This document shows positions 6,836-14,711 of a stretch of 16,213 nt of DNA, one piece after another. This DNA is from Aquificota bacterium (lineage in GTDB: Bacteria; Thermosulfidibacterota; Thermosulfidibacteria; Thermosulfidibacterales; B14-G1). The stretch lies in NCBI GenBank assembly GCA_003648675.1, contig QMPS01000002.1:1-16213 (forward strand), in the 5' to 3' direction. Numbering within the stretch: the first letter of the stretch is position 1; each line of letters begins with the position of its first letter. A program made the position numbers and the translations under genes. The notes under the pieces are model-generated. The model was given only the letters and a program-made list of their open reading frames with translations. It did not search any database and had not been told where the DNA came from.

Positions 6836-8128
6836 ATGGTACAGACTTTGCCCAATATCGTTCTCGTCGTATGTGACACCCTTGGCGCTAAGCATATGTC
6901 GCTCTATGGTTACGAGCGGCGTACTACACCAAATCTAGAGAGGCTTGTTGAGGAGGTGGGGTTCACAGTTTACACCAATTGTTACACCACCAGCTGTTGG
7001 ACTTCACCGGCGCATGCTTCCCTGTTTACAGGGCTCTATCCCGGAGAGCATGGGGTGCACGAAGGGAACATGTGCCTGGCGGGGAACTTCATGACCCTTC
7101 CAGAACTGTTGGAGTGGTGTGGCTATACTACAATAGGAATATCTTGCAATTTATTGATAGACGTACTTACCGGTTTTGGGAAGGGCTTTGATGTTTTCCA
7201 CAGCATTGGAGGGAGGTTAATATTCTCGGAAAGTGACCCTTATGTGAGAGCCTTAGGTAGATTTGTGAGTGAGAATAGTAGGAGTAATTGGGATAGAATC
7301 AGGAACTCTATCGGGTGGTGTATAAGAAACCAAAAACTAGCTCCGCTACTTAAGAAAACGGCTAATAAGCTATACAAGAAGCTTGTATTGTCGAAGAGGG
7401 GAGTGAGAATAAACTCGACTCCCTTTACTAAGAAGGCTCTACTGGTTGCTAAGAAAGAGATTCGCAGAGCTGAGAAGCCTTTCTTTGTTTTCTTGAACTT
7501 GATGCAGACTCATCACAATTATAACCCACCCCATGGTTTCCGCCATGTATGGTCATCCAAGTCCTCTCCTTATAAGGGTAGCAGTCAGGACTTTTTGAAT
7601 CACTATTACAAGGGGCCATACCCCGACGAGGCCATCGATTATTTTAGAGATTTATACGACGAAGAGGTCTTGTTCTTAGATCACTGCTTGGCAAGGTTCA
7701 CAAGGGAGATTCTATATAGTGATGCGGGAGACAATACGTTGATAATTATTACTTCAGATCACGGAGAACATTTTGGAGAAGATGGTCATTATGGACATAT
7801 TCTTTCGTTGGGAGATGCTGTTACCAAGGTTCCCTTAATGGTGAGATTCCCAGGTGGGAGCTGCGATGTGAAAGGCAGTTTGGTTCAGATCAATGATATT
7901 GTGGCTACCTTGATGGATGTGGTAGACTGCCCCGTTCCTCCGCCAACAAGTTCTGTGTCGTTTGTATCGTCAAATAGGAGAAGCAAGGCTCTTATGGAGA
8001 TTATCAAGCCAGAGAGATGGCTGAGTAAAATGAAAGACAGCGAGTTTAAGAGGCACATTTCGAAGGGACCTTTTCAGAGAGAGATAAAAGGCGGGTCACC
8101 AAGTGAGAGTGATAAGCAAGTTTCATAG
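6836..8128 (+). CDS. Second sulfatase-fold enzyme (PF00884-like), Thr at the catalytic position
   Basis: This 430-residue paralogue of the 4509-5927 product shows the same landmarks: VVCDTLGAKH (D14), CWTSPAHASLFTGLYPGEHG (54-73), MQTHHNYNPP (223-232), LYDEEVLFLD, and ITSDHGEHFGEDGHYGH (306-321; D308/H309, H321). The formylglycine position is T56 in T-S-P-A-H; C54 is nearby but two residues out of register. Both paralogues thus share the Thr substitution, which argues for a conserved Thr-nucleophile enzyme and against mutational decay. No signal peptide or membrane segment is visible; residues about 150-215 are basic and helical. The start ATG has only a weak AGGG upstream. It is 52 bases after the CysD-like gene, and its end overlaps the GT4 gene by 26 bases. 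The substrate is unknown; the neighbours suggest a glycan or glycosyl intermediate. Confidence 0.85.
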   Translation: MVQTLPNIVLVVCDTLGAKHMSLYGYERRTTPNLERLVEEVGFTVYTNCYTTSCWTSPAHASLFTGLYPGEHGVHEGNMCLAGNFMTLPELLEWCGYTTIGISCNLLIDVLTGFGKGFDVFHSIGGRLIFSESDPYVRALGRFVSENSRSNWDRIRNSIGWCIRNQKLAPLLKKTANKLYKKLVLSKRGVRINSTPFTKKALLVAKKEIRRAEKPFFVFLNLMQTHHNYNPPHGFRHVWSSKSSPYKGSSQDFLNHYYKGPYPDEAIDYFRDLYDEEVLFLDHCLARFTREILYSDAGDNTLIIITSDHGEHFGEDGHYGHILSLGDAVTKVPLMVRFPGGSCDVKGSLVQINDIVATLMDVVDCPVPPPTSSVSFVSSNRRSKALMEIIKPERWLSKMKDSEFKRHISKGPFQREIKGGSPSESDKQVS

Positions 8129-9326
8129 GGTAAGGGTCACTATTGTACACCCTGTAGATCCGTTCGGAACCAAGATAGGGGGTATTTCTACCTTTATAAA
8201 GAACTTTATAAGGTATGCACCTGAAGATTTCGATGTGAGCGTTGTGGGAGTGAGTGTTTGTGAGGCGGAGAGGAAGGTAGGGGTGTGGCATGAGCTTTAC
8301 TTACAAGGAAGAGAATTCAAGTTTTTTCCCGTAATGCAGGTGGAGGATGAGAACAAGAGGCCGAAAATACCTTTGACCCTTAAATTCACCCTTTCAGTTC
8401 TCAAGCACGAACCAAGGATTCATTTGGAAGATGGAATTGCAGAGTTTCACAGAATCGAACCGAGTATCCCCTTTAGAAGACGGAGGGGAAAGAAGGTGCT
8501 TTTTGTCCACGGCCATATGGGAGACCTTTTCAACGTCCACTCCGAGATTAAGTGGTCCAAGGCTCCTTATCTTTACTTTCACTTCGAAAGGGGGCTCATG
8601 GGGCAGTTCTCCAGGGTCTACGTGGTACGGAGGGATGGGGTGGAGTTTTACAGGGACAAGTATCCCTTCATGGCGGACAGGTTCCATTTCCTGCCCACGT
8701 GGGTAGATGAGGAGACCTTCTATCCTTATGACACAGATACCAGAAAGGCCAAACGGAAAGAGTTTATTGAAGAGCAAGGGTACGACCCTGGAGACAAGCT
8801 GATCCTCTTTGTGGGCAGACTGGAAGGACAGAAGGATCCTTTGCTCCTTATAGACTCCTTCCGCCATTTGCACAGGCTGGAGGAGAAGATCCGGCTGCTG
8901 GTGGTGGGCACTGGACTGCTCAGTGAGAAGGTGAGAAGGAGGGTGGAGGAGTACGGGCTCTCAGATAGGGTGAAGTTCATCTCCCCCCTGCCCCAGCTTA
9001 GACTAGCCCACCTCATGAGGATAAGCCATGTCCTCCTCCTCACCTCTGCCTTTGAGGGCATGCCCAGAAGTGTTTTGGAGGCCCTGGCCTGCGGGTTGCC
9101 TGTGGTCACCACAGACGTGGGTGAGGTGAGGAGGGTGGTGAGGGACGGGTTTTCTGGGTTAGTTTGCCAGGATCGGTCCCCCGAGGCCATAGCCAGGGCC
9201 CTGTCAGAGGTGCTAAGGGGTGGCATAAGAGCCGAGGATTGTGTTTCATCCATCAGGGACTACGAGGCCCGAAAGGTATTGGAGGGGGTCTATAACTTTT
9301 ACCGTCGACTGGGTGGGGAGATATGA
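8103..9326 (+). CDS. GT4-family glycosyltransferase
   Basis: This 407-residue protein has the two-domain GT-B architecture. The N-terminal acceptor domain shows the glycine-rich GTKIGGISTFIKNF (22-35). The C-terminal donor domain begins near LILFVGRLEGQKDP (233-245) and carries the retaining GT4 signature E-x7-E at E318/E326, in FEGMPRSVLEALACGLPVV. Sugar donor and acceptor cannot be read. It should act at the cytoplasmic membrane face in lipid-linked or capsular glycan assembly. The start is GTG at 8103, inside the end of the upstream gene, with AAAGGCGG ahead of it; GTG 8109 is an alternative. Its stop overlaps the next ATG (ATGA). The first 350 bases are AT-rich like the upstream genes, while the rest is GC-rich, an internal composition break. 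Confidence 0.9.
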   Translation: MRVISKFHRVRVTIVHPVDPFGTKIGGISTFIKNFIRYAPEDFDVSVVGVSVCEAERKVGVWHELYLQGREFKFFPVMQVEDENKRPKIPLTLKFTLSVLKHEPRIHLEDGIAEFHRIEPSIPFRRRRGKKVLFVHGHMGDLFNVHSEIKWSKAPYLYFHFERGLMGQFSRVYVVRRDGVEFYRDKYPFMADRFHFLPTWVDEETFYPYDTDTRKAKRKEFIEEQGYDPGDKLILFVGRLEGQKDPLLLIDSFRHLHRLEEKIRLLVVGTGLLSEKVRRRVEEYGLSDRVKFISPLPQLRLAHLMRISHVLLLTSAFEGMPRSVLEALACGLPVVTTDVGEVRRVVRDGFSGLVCQDRSPEAIARALSEVLRGGIRAEDCVSSIRDYEARKVLEGVYNFYRRLGGEI

Positions 9327-9772
9327 AGCTCTGTCTGGTGTGCTCCTCTGGTGGTCACTTCATGCAGATGCGCTCCCTGGAGGGGTTGTGGAGGGAGCAC
9401 GAGAGGTTCTGGGTTACTTTTCCCCAGAAGGACACCAAGGCCCTCTTAAAAGGAGAGAGGCTATACTGGGCCTACTTTCCCACCAATAGAAATCTCAAGA
9501 ATTTCATAAGGAACCTGTTTCTGGCTGTCAAAATCTTGGCCAGGGAGAGGCCCGACGCCGTGGTAAGCACAGGGGCGGCCGTAGGTGTCCCGTTCATATA
9601 CGTGGGGAGGGTGTTGGGCATCACTACCGTGTACGTGGAATCCCTCACCAGGGTAAGGGGGCTCTCCCTTTCGGGGAAGTTGGTCTATCCCTTTGTTGAC
9701 CATCTGCTGGTCCAGTGGCCTGAAGTAGCAGGGATGTATTCCAGGGCTAGGTATAGAGGGAGGGTGGTGTGA
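9323..9772 (+). CDS. Alg14-like (PssD/EpsE type) glycosyltransferase subunit
   Basis: This 149-residue protein matches the Alg14/PssD family, the partner that recruits the catalytic Alg13-like subunit to the membrane and binds the lipid-linked acceptor. Features are the N-terminal CSSGGHFMQM (7-16), VVSTGAAVGVPFIYVGRVLGI (80-100) and VESLTRVRGLSLSGKLVYPFVDHLLVQWPE (105-134), a well-conserved block. A separate N-terminal membrane helix, common in this family, is not obvious. It starts with an ATGA overlap with the GT4 gene, and its stop overlaps the start of the Alg13-like gene, so the two subunits are translationally coupled. Bacterial homologues transfer a sugar to a lipid-linked glycan during exopolysaccharide synthesis. 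Confidence 0.9.
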   Translation: MKLCLVCSSGGHFMQMRSLEGLWREHERFWVTFPQKDTKALLKGERLYWAYFPTNRNLKNFIRNLFLAVKILARERPDAVVSTGAAVGVPFIYVGRVLGITTVYVESLTRVRGLSLSGKLVYPFVDHLLVQWPEVAGMYSRARYRGRVV

Positions 9773-10263
9773 TCTTTGTCACTGTGGGTACTGAGAAGTT
9801 TCCCTTCAACAGGCTGATAAAAGCCGTGGACTTGGCTGTGGGGAAGGGGAGAATAAGGGACAGGGTCTTCATCCAGATGGGTAACTCTTCTTATGTACCC
9901 CAGTTCGTGGAATATAGGGACTTTTTGGAGTTCGAGGAGATGGTGGGGATGATTCGAAGGGCAGATGTGGTGGTTTCCCATGCGGGGATCGGCTCTTTTC
10001 TCCTCTGTCTCCACCTGGGCAAGGTGCCTATCCTCTTTCCCAGAAGGGCCCACTTGGGGGAGCATTTGGATGACCACCAGATGGATTTCGTGAAGGGAGT
10101 GGAGAAGTTGGGTAGGGCCTTGGTGGCCTATGACGAGAAAGAGCTCCTCCAGGAAATAGAGTGTTACCCCCGCCTGGTGACCAGGCTCAAGATCCGTGTT
10201 CCGTCACAGGTGGAGAAACTGGTAGTCTATTTGGAGGTACTCATCGGAGCGGCTGGGAGATGA
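9769..10263 (+). CDS. Alg13-like (PssE type) glycosyltransferase catalytic subunit
   Basis: This 164-residue protein corresponds to the donor-binding half of a GT28 enzyme (Alg13/PssE). It begins IFVTVGTEKFPFNRLIKAV, the family N-terminus, and contains MIRRADVVVSHAGIGSFLLCL (61-81) with the UDP-sugar-binding SHAGIGS, then VPILFPRRAHLGEHLDDHQ (86-104). Together with the Alg14-like neighbour it should form a membrane-associated UDP-sugar transferase. The start is GTG at 9769, overlapping the upstream stop as GTGTGA. It is the last gene of the unit, and 57 bases separate it from the convergent maeB stop. Sugar specificity is not readable. Confidence 0.9.
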   Translation: MIFVTVGTEKFPFNRLIKAVDLAVGKGRIRDRVFIQMGNSSYVPQFVEYRDFLEFEEMVGMIRRADVVVSHAGIGSFLLCLHLGKVPILFPRRAHLGEHLDDHQMDFVKGVEKLGRALVAYDEKELLQEIECYPRLVTRLKIRVPSQVEKLVVYLEVLIGAAGR

Positions 10264-10271
10264 GGGGTGAT

Positions 10272-10303
10272 AAAAAAGGCGGGTGGGCTTTTGCCCACCC
10301 GCC
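10272..10303 (-). terminator. Intrinsic terminator of maeB
   Basis: GGCGGGTGGGC (10278-10288) and GCCCACCCGCC (10293-10303) form a perfect 11-pair GC-rich stem with a four-base loop. On the minus strand it is followed at once by TTTTTTA (10277-10271), a textbook intrinsic terminator 16 bases past the maeB stop. On the plus strand no T-run follows, so it would stop the glycosyltransferase unit poorly, although the hairpin may protect that transcript's 3' end. Confidence 0.85.
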
Positions 10304-10319
10304 CCTCTGACAGAGGTTC

Positions 10320-12599
10320 CTATTCGCTCTCCTCCATTTCTTGGGCTTCGACAACTGCCACTGCCACCAGGTTGAAGATCTCCTCAGGCGAAGATCCCCT
10401 CTGGAGCACGTGGGCGGACCTCTTTAGGCCCTGGAGGATAGGTCCTATGACCCTGGCACAACCCAGTCTATGGACCAACTTGTAGGCGATGTTGCCAGCG
10501 TCGAGATTGGGGAAAATGAGGACGTTGGCCCTCTCTTTGAGGCTTGAGAAGGGATAGGTTCCTTTCAAGATTTCGGGGACCACAGCTGTGTCGGCCTGCA
10601 TCTCGCCGTCTATAGTGAGGAAGGGTTCCCTTTCCTTCACTATCTCAGTGGCCTTTCTCACCTTCTCGGCGGTGGGGTGGTTCACAGAGCCAAAGTTGGA
10701 GTAGGAGAGCATGGCCACTCTGGGTTCCACACCAAACTTGCGGGCAGTTTCGGCTGTACAGATAGCCACTTCCGCCAGGTCTTCTGCTGTGGGGTCTATG
10801 TTCACCGTGGTGTCGGCGAAGAACATGAGGTCGTCTTTGAGAACCACAATGTAGACACCAGAGGCTTTGAATATTCCCTTCTTGGTCTTGAGCACCTTGA
10901 GGATGTGGGAGAGGACGGTGGAGTAGTGCTGATCCTGGCCGCCGATAAAAACATCGGCATCCCCCATGTGGAGCATCATGGCGCCCAGGGTGTTGGGGCC
11001 CCTGGCAATCAGCCTTCTGGCCTCTGCCAGGGTGACGCCTTTCCTCTTTCTCATGGAGTAGAGCTGCTGAGCGTAGACTTCGGCTTTATCGAAGCGCAGG
11101 GGATCCACGATCTCGATGCCTTTGAGTTCCAATTTGAGCTCTGCAGCCTTCTCCTTGATCTCTCGCTCACTTCCGATAAGAATGGGTTTGCCAACCTTTT
11201 CGTCCAGGATGACCTGGGAAACTCTGAGGATATCGGGATGGCTCCCTTCGGGGAATACGATTCTCTTGGGCTTCCTTTTGGCCCTGTTGATAAGGGCCCT
11301 GATGACCTCTCCCATCTTTCCTCTGAGGCGGGCCTCGAGGTACTCTTTGTATTTATCGAAGTCTTTAATTTTTATCCTGGCTACGCCCGTTTCTATGGCG
11401 GCTTTGGCAACAGCAGTAGCTTCCCACAGGGTTACCCTGTGGTCCAGGGGTTTGGGAATGATGTAATCAGGACCAAACTCCAGCCTGTCCAGGTTGTAAG
11501 CCCTGAGCACGTATTCTGGTACATCCCCGGCCTTGGCCAGGTCGGCCAAAGCTTTCGCCGCTGCCACCTTCATCTCTTCATTTATGGCCCTGGCTCTGAC
11601 ATCTAGTGCTCCCCTGAATATATGGGGGAATCCCAGCACGTTGTTGACCTGGTTGGGATAATCGGACCTTCCTGTGGCCATTATGGCGTCCTTGCGGACT
11701 TCGAGGACCTCTTCTGGGGTGATCTCGGGGTCAGGGTTAGCGCAGGCAAAGATGATGGGATTGGGAGCCATACTCTTGACCATCTCCTGGGTTACGACCC
11801 CTTTCACAGAGACTCCTATGAAGACATCGGCTCCCTTCATAGCTTCTTCTAGGGTCCTGAGATTGGTCTCTATAGCGAACTCTTCTTTGTAGGGGTTCAT
11901 GCCTGCTGTACGGCCTTTGTAGATCACTCCTTTGCTGTCGCACATGATGATGTTCTCTTTCTTGACCCCGATGAGGAGTATCATCTTGGCGCAGGCGATA
12001 CCTGCAGCTCCGGCTCCGTTGATCACCACCTTCACGTCTTCGGCTTTCTTGTCCACCAATTCTAAAGCGTTGATGAGGCCGGCTGTGGTGATGATGGCTG
12101 TACCATGCTGGTCGTCGTGGAACACGGGGATGTCGAGAATCTCTTTGAGCTTTTCTTCAATGTAGAAGCACTCAGGGGCTTTTATGTCCTCCAGGTTGAT
12201 CCCGCCAAAGGTTGGCTCCAGTAGTTTTACTACCCTAATAAGCTCGTCTGGGTCCTCCGTGTCTACTTCAATATCGAAGACGTCCACGTCTGCAAAGGTT
12301 TTGAAAAGGACACCTTTACCTTCCATCACGGGCTTTCCGGCCAGGGCGCCTATGTTGCCCAGGCCTAGCACAGCCGTGCCATTGCTAACTACAGCTACTA
12401 GGTTGCCTTTGGCGGTGTAGACAAAGGCCTTGTCCGGATCGTCGGCTATCTCCAAACAGGGATGGGCCACTCCCGGTGTGTAGGCCAGCGACAAGTCTCT
12501 TTGGGTTTCACAGGGCTTGGTTATGGTTACTTCAATCTTTCCCGGTCGCCCCATGGAATGGTACTCTAGCGCTTCTTCTTTCCGGATTTTGCCACTCAT
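10320..12599 (-). CDS. maeB: NADP-type malic enzyme with C-terminal phosphotransacetylase-like domain (MaeB)
   Basis: This 759-residue protein carries out oxidative decarboxylation of malate to pyruvate and CO2, linking the TCA acids to pyruvate and supplying reduced nicotinamide. Malic N domain: [15 protein letters not shown] (37-51; Y40 is the general acid) and [15 protein letters not shown] (131-145) with metal-binding Glu/Asp; FHDDQHGTA (160-168) follows. The Rossmann domain has INGAGAAG (193-200). From about residue 430 a phosphate acetyl/butyryl-transferase-like domain begins ([15 protein letters not shown]), which in MaeB proteins is usually regulatory and responds to acetyl-CoA rather than catalysing transfer. 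Full length for the family. The start ATG has AGGAGGG eight bases upstream. It is a single-gene unit with its own promoter and terminator. Confidence 0.97.
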   Translation of the reverse strand: MSGKIRKEEALEYHSMGRPGKIEVTITKPCETQRDLSLAYTPGVAHPCLEIADDPDKAFVYTAKGNLVAVVSNGTAVLGLGNIGALAGKPVMEGKGVLFKTFADVDVFDIEVDTEDPDELIRVVKLLEPTFGGINLEDIKAPECFYIEEKLKEILDIPVFHDDQHGTAIITTAGLINALELVDKKAEDVKVVINGAGAAGIACAKMILLIGVKKENIIMCDSKGVIYKGRTAGMNPYKEEFAIETNLRTLEEAMKGADVFIGVSVKGVVTQEMVKSMAPNPIIFACANPDPEITPEEVLEVRKDAIMATGRSDYPNQVNNVLGFPHIFRGALDVRARAINEEMKVAAAKALADLAKAGDVPEYVLRAYNLDRLEFGPDYIIPKPLDHRVTLWEATAVAKAAIETGVARIKIKDFDKYKEYLEARLRGKMGEVIRALINRAKRKPKRIVFPEGSHPDILRVSQVILDEKVGKPILIGSEREIKEKAAELKLELKGIEIVDPLRFDKAEVYAQQLYSMRKRKGVTLAEARRLIARGPNTLGAMMLHMGDADVFIGGQDQHYSTVLSHILKVLKTKKGIFKASGVYIVVLKDDLMFFADTTVNIDPTAEDLAEVAICTAETARKFGVEPRVAMLSYSNFGSVNHPTAEKVRKATEIVKEREPFLTIDGEMQADTAVVPEILKGTYPFSSLKERANVLIFPNLDAGNIAYKLVHRLGCARVIGPILQGLKRSAHVLQRGSSPEEIFNLVAVAVVEAQEMEESE

Positions 12600-12634
12600 G
12601 GCTTAATCCCTCCTAAAATAAAGTAGCGCGCCCC

Positions 12635-12703
12635 TTTACTAAGAACGCGCCCCCCCAATGGCCTATCTTTTGCCTCGTGATTATTTGATTTATTGTTAGT
12701 AAA
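12635..12703. repeat. Inverted and direct repeats upstream of maeB
   Basis: TTTACTAA (12635-12642) is matched in reverse complement by TTAGTAAA (12696-12703). The first arm is also bracketed by two GC tracts, GCGCGCCCC (12626-12634) and CGCGCCCCCC (12646-12655). All lie in the maeB leader, between its candidate promoter and ribosome site, and within the maeB/folC divergent region. They could form an operator or leader structure; chance is possible. Confidence 0.3.
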
Positions 12704-12732
12704 CTATATATGATTGGGCTAGAGCTTTGCAA
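12703..12732 (-). promoter_or_regulatory. Candidate maeB promoter
   Basis: On the minus strand a -35-like TTGCAA (12732-12727) is followed, after 16 or 18 bases, by TATATA (12710-12705) or TATAGT (12708-12703). A start near 12696 would give a leader of roughly 100 bases ahead of the maeB ATG at 12599. Confidence 0.45.
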
Positions 12733-12780
12733 TAAGCATGTAGTGAAGTTGTGGTATAACAAACTTAATTATAAAAAGTT

Positions 12781-14013
12781 ATGGATGTGTTCATTCAATA
12801 TTCCGATAGAATAGTAAAACCAGGACTAGGAAGAATAAAAATTTTTCTCAGGAAGTTGGGTGATCCTCAAAAAAAGTTTGCTACTATTCTTGTGGGGGGC
12901 ACCAACGGAAAGGGTTCCACCGTTTCTTACTTATATCATATGCTCAACGCTTTGGGAGTCAGGGTGGGGGGGTATCTGTCGCCCCACCTCAATAGTCTTC
13001 GAGAGAGAGTGATGATTCCTCAGTCTTGTGCTCAGGAGTGGGAGTTGGAGTCTTTCATAGAGGAACTCCAATCCAAGGCTCTTAGGTGGGGGATAGATTT
13101 GAGCCCTTTCGAGCTTCTCACGGCTGCAGTATTTGTAATTTTCAACAATTGCTCAATTGACTTGGCTGTTATGGAAGTGGGCATGGGGGGAAGGTGGGAT
13201 GCTACCAATGTTTCCGATCCTGTAGCCTCTATTATCGTCTCTCTAGGCCTGGATCACACCCAATACTTGGGTCATAGTCTTTCTGCTATCGCCCTCGAAA
13301 AGCTACCCATAGCCCGTAGGGGAAGGCCTTTGGTTTTGGGTAACATTCCTTTCGAGGGGCTCAAGGCCATTAGGGAAGGCAATAGGGCTATTGGTGCTGT
13401 GTTCCATGAGTGGCAGAAAGATTTCTTCGCTATGGAATGTGCAGGAGAGGGGTTTTGTTATGTGGGGGATGAAGTGTTTTCACCGTTACGTCTTAAGCTG
13501 GAGGGCCAACATCAATGGGTTAACGCTTCTATCGCCCTGAGAACTATGGAGGTTTTAGGCTTTCCCCTCACAGCTGGGGTCCTGAAGGCCCTTCAGGGGA
13601 CCTGGCTACCCGGTCGGATGCAGATAGAGGTGGTAAAGGGGGTACCTGTCGTATTTGATGTGGCCCATAACCCCTTGGCTTTGAAGACTCTTCTGGGAAG
13701 CCTCCGCTCTCGCTTTCCAGAAAGGCCTCTGTGGGCTTTTTTTCAGCTTTTAAAGGATAAGCCATGGCAAGACGCCCTTAAACTTATTCTGGGCGGATTT
13801 GAGAGGACCTTTTTTCTGAACCTTCCCTGCGAAGACAGAGGGCTTCTGTATTCTCATCTGGTGACCTATGGGTCGGTGGAGGGTCTTATAAGGGGCAGAG
13901 AAGATTGGGAGGGGCTTCTCCAAGAGGCCAGGGACGAAGGGGCGGTGATGGTTTTCACTGGTTCTTTTGGAGCGGTGAAGGAGGGGATGCTTTGGGTGGC
14001 TGGAGTAGAGTGA
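12781..14013 (+). CDS. folC: Folylpolyglutamate synthase / dihydrofolate synthase (FolC)
   Basis: FolC adds glutamate to dihydropteroate and/or extends the polyglutamate tail of folates in the cytoplasm, using ATP. The 410-residue protein shows the Mur-ligase-type P-loop GTNGKGS (40-46), YLSPHLNSLRERV (65-77), MEVGMGGRWDATN (131-143), SLGLDHTQYLG (154-164), HQWVNA (244-249), PGRM (277-280) and DVAHNP (293-298; most relatives have DGAHNP). The lysine usually found in EKAGI is present as EKLPI (K174). An in-frame TAA at 12772-12774 makes the ATG at 12781 the first possible start. No Shine-Dalgarno-like sequence lies in the 20 bases before it, unlike nearly every other gene here, so a leaderless or very short-leader transcript is likely. 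It heads the folC-pgeF-trmH unit. Confidence 0.95.
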   Translation: MDVFIQYSDRIVKPGLGRIKIFLRKLGDPQKKFATILVGGTNGKGSTVSYLYHMLNALGVRVGGYLSPHLNSLRERVMIPQSCAQEWELESFIEELQSKALRWGIDLSPFELLTAAVFVIFNNCSIDLAVMEVGMGGRWDATNVSDPVASIIVSLGLDHTQYLGHSLSAIALEKLPIARRGRPLVLGNIPFEGLKAIREGNRAIGAVFHEWQKDFFAMECAGEGFCYVGDEVFSPLRLKLEGQHQWVNASIALRTMEVLGFPLTAGVLKALQGTWLPGRMQIEVVKGVPVVFDVAHNPLALKTLLGSLRSRFPERPLWAFFQLLKDKPWQDALKLILGGFERTFFLNLPCEDRGLLYSHLVTYGSVEGLIRGREDWEGLLQEARDEGAVMVFTGSFGAVKEGMLWVAGVE

Positions 14014-14711
14014 TCCTTGGAGGTGAGGAGTTTTTGTTGAAAGGGGATCAGGGTGTTTTTTTCATCCATAGCATGGGAAATAGAGACTACAGGATGGGGA
14101 AGGCAAGAGAGAGGCTCTCGATGCTGCTGGGTCTTTCAAGGATTGTGAAAGTTAGACAGGTTCATAGCTCTATCATATTGGACGCCGAGGGTGTGAGGGG
14201 AAGTGAGGAGGGTGATGGGCTCTTTCTCTCGCAGCAGGCGGTGAAGGTGGGGATAGCTGTTCTCACTGCCGATTGTTTGCCCCTGTTGTTTGTTGCTCCC
14301 CGTCATCTCCTTCTTCTCCACGTGGGGTGGAGGGGGCTCAGAAGCGGGATTATCCAAAAAGGGCTAAGAAAGTTAAGATTGTTATATAGTGATATCAGAG
14401 ACATTAGAATATGGTTTGGACCTTCCATAAAACAATGTTGTTATCAGGTTGGGATAGAAATGGTCCGGGAGCTGGAGGGGGGGCTGCCCCAACATGTTGT
14501 AGAGGCTGGTGTAGCAGAGAGGGACGGGAAGGTTTTCTTTTCCTTGGATGTGGCTGTGGCCAGGCTTCTGGAGCTGGAGGGGGTGGAGAGGCACCCAGAG
14601 AAGTGTGGGCTCTGCACCTGCTGTTCAGGTCTATTTCCCTCCTATCGAAGAGAGGGGAATGGGGCCTCTCGGATGATAAGCTTGGCCTGGAGGGCTTATG
14701 ACCACCCCTGA
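14010..14711 (+). CDS. pgeF: YfiH / PgeF family purine nucleoside phosphorylase (polyphenol oxidase family, DUF152)
   Basis: This protein of about 233 residues belongs to the YfiH/LACC1 family. Members act on purine nucleosides and in some bacteria edit mis-incorporated L-Ser in peptidoglycan precursors. The catalytic His-Cys-His set is visible: H52 in RQVHSS, C89 in TADCLP and H104 in LLHVGWRGL. GPSIKQCCYQVG (138-148) and CTCCSGLFPSYRREGNGASR (202-221) are typical C-terminal motifs. The start is ambiguous. GTG at 14010 overlaps the folC stop (GTGA) and keeps the family's usual N-terminal strand. TTG at 14034 has a perfect GGAGGTGA (14019-14026) seven bases upstream and would shorten the protein by eight residues. 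I list the longer form. It overlaps trmH by 14 bases. Confidence 0.9.
   Translation: MILGGEEFLLKGDQGVFFIHSMGNRDYRMGKARERLSMLLGLSRIVKVRQVHSSIILDAEGVRGSEEGDGLFLSQQAVKVGIAVLTADCLPLLFVAPRHLLLLHVGWRGLRSGIIQKGLRKLRLLYSDIRDIRIWFGPSIKQCCYQVGIEMVRELEGGLPQHVVEAGVAERDGKVFFSLDVAVARLLELEGVERHPEKCGLCTCCSGLFPSYRREGNGASRMISLAWRAYDHP

Noticed and set aside
6836..8128. Cys54 in the 6836-8128 protein as a formylglycine precursor
   Set aside because: Sulfatase Cys lies two residues before the motif Pro; C54 lies four before it, T56 occupies the correct position, and the paralogue has Ala53-Pro54-Trp55 instead.
8394..9253. Minus-strand open frames within the GT4 gene
   Set aside because: They are shadows of the glycosyltransferase coding frame, with no family resemblance.
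10677..11606. 309-codon plus-strand open frame opposite maeB
   Set aside because: It mirrors the highly biased codon use of maeB; the protein is Gly/His/Phe-rich with no recognisable family, and the maeB frame is fully conserved there.
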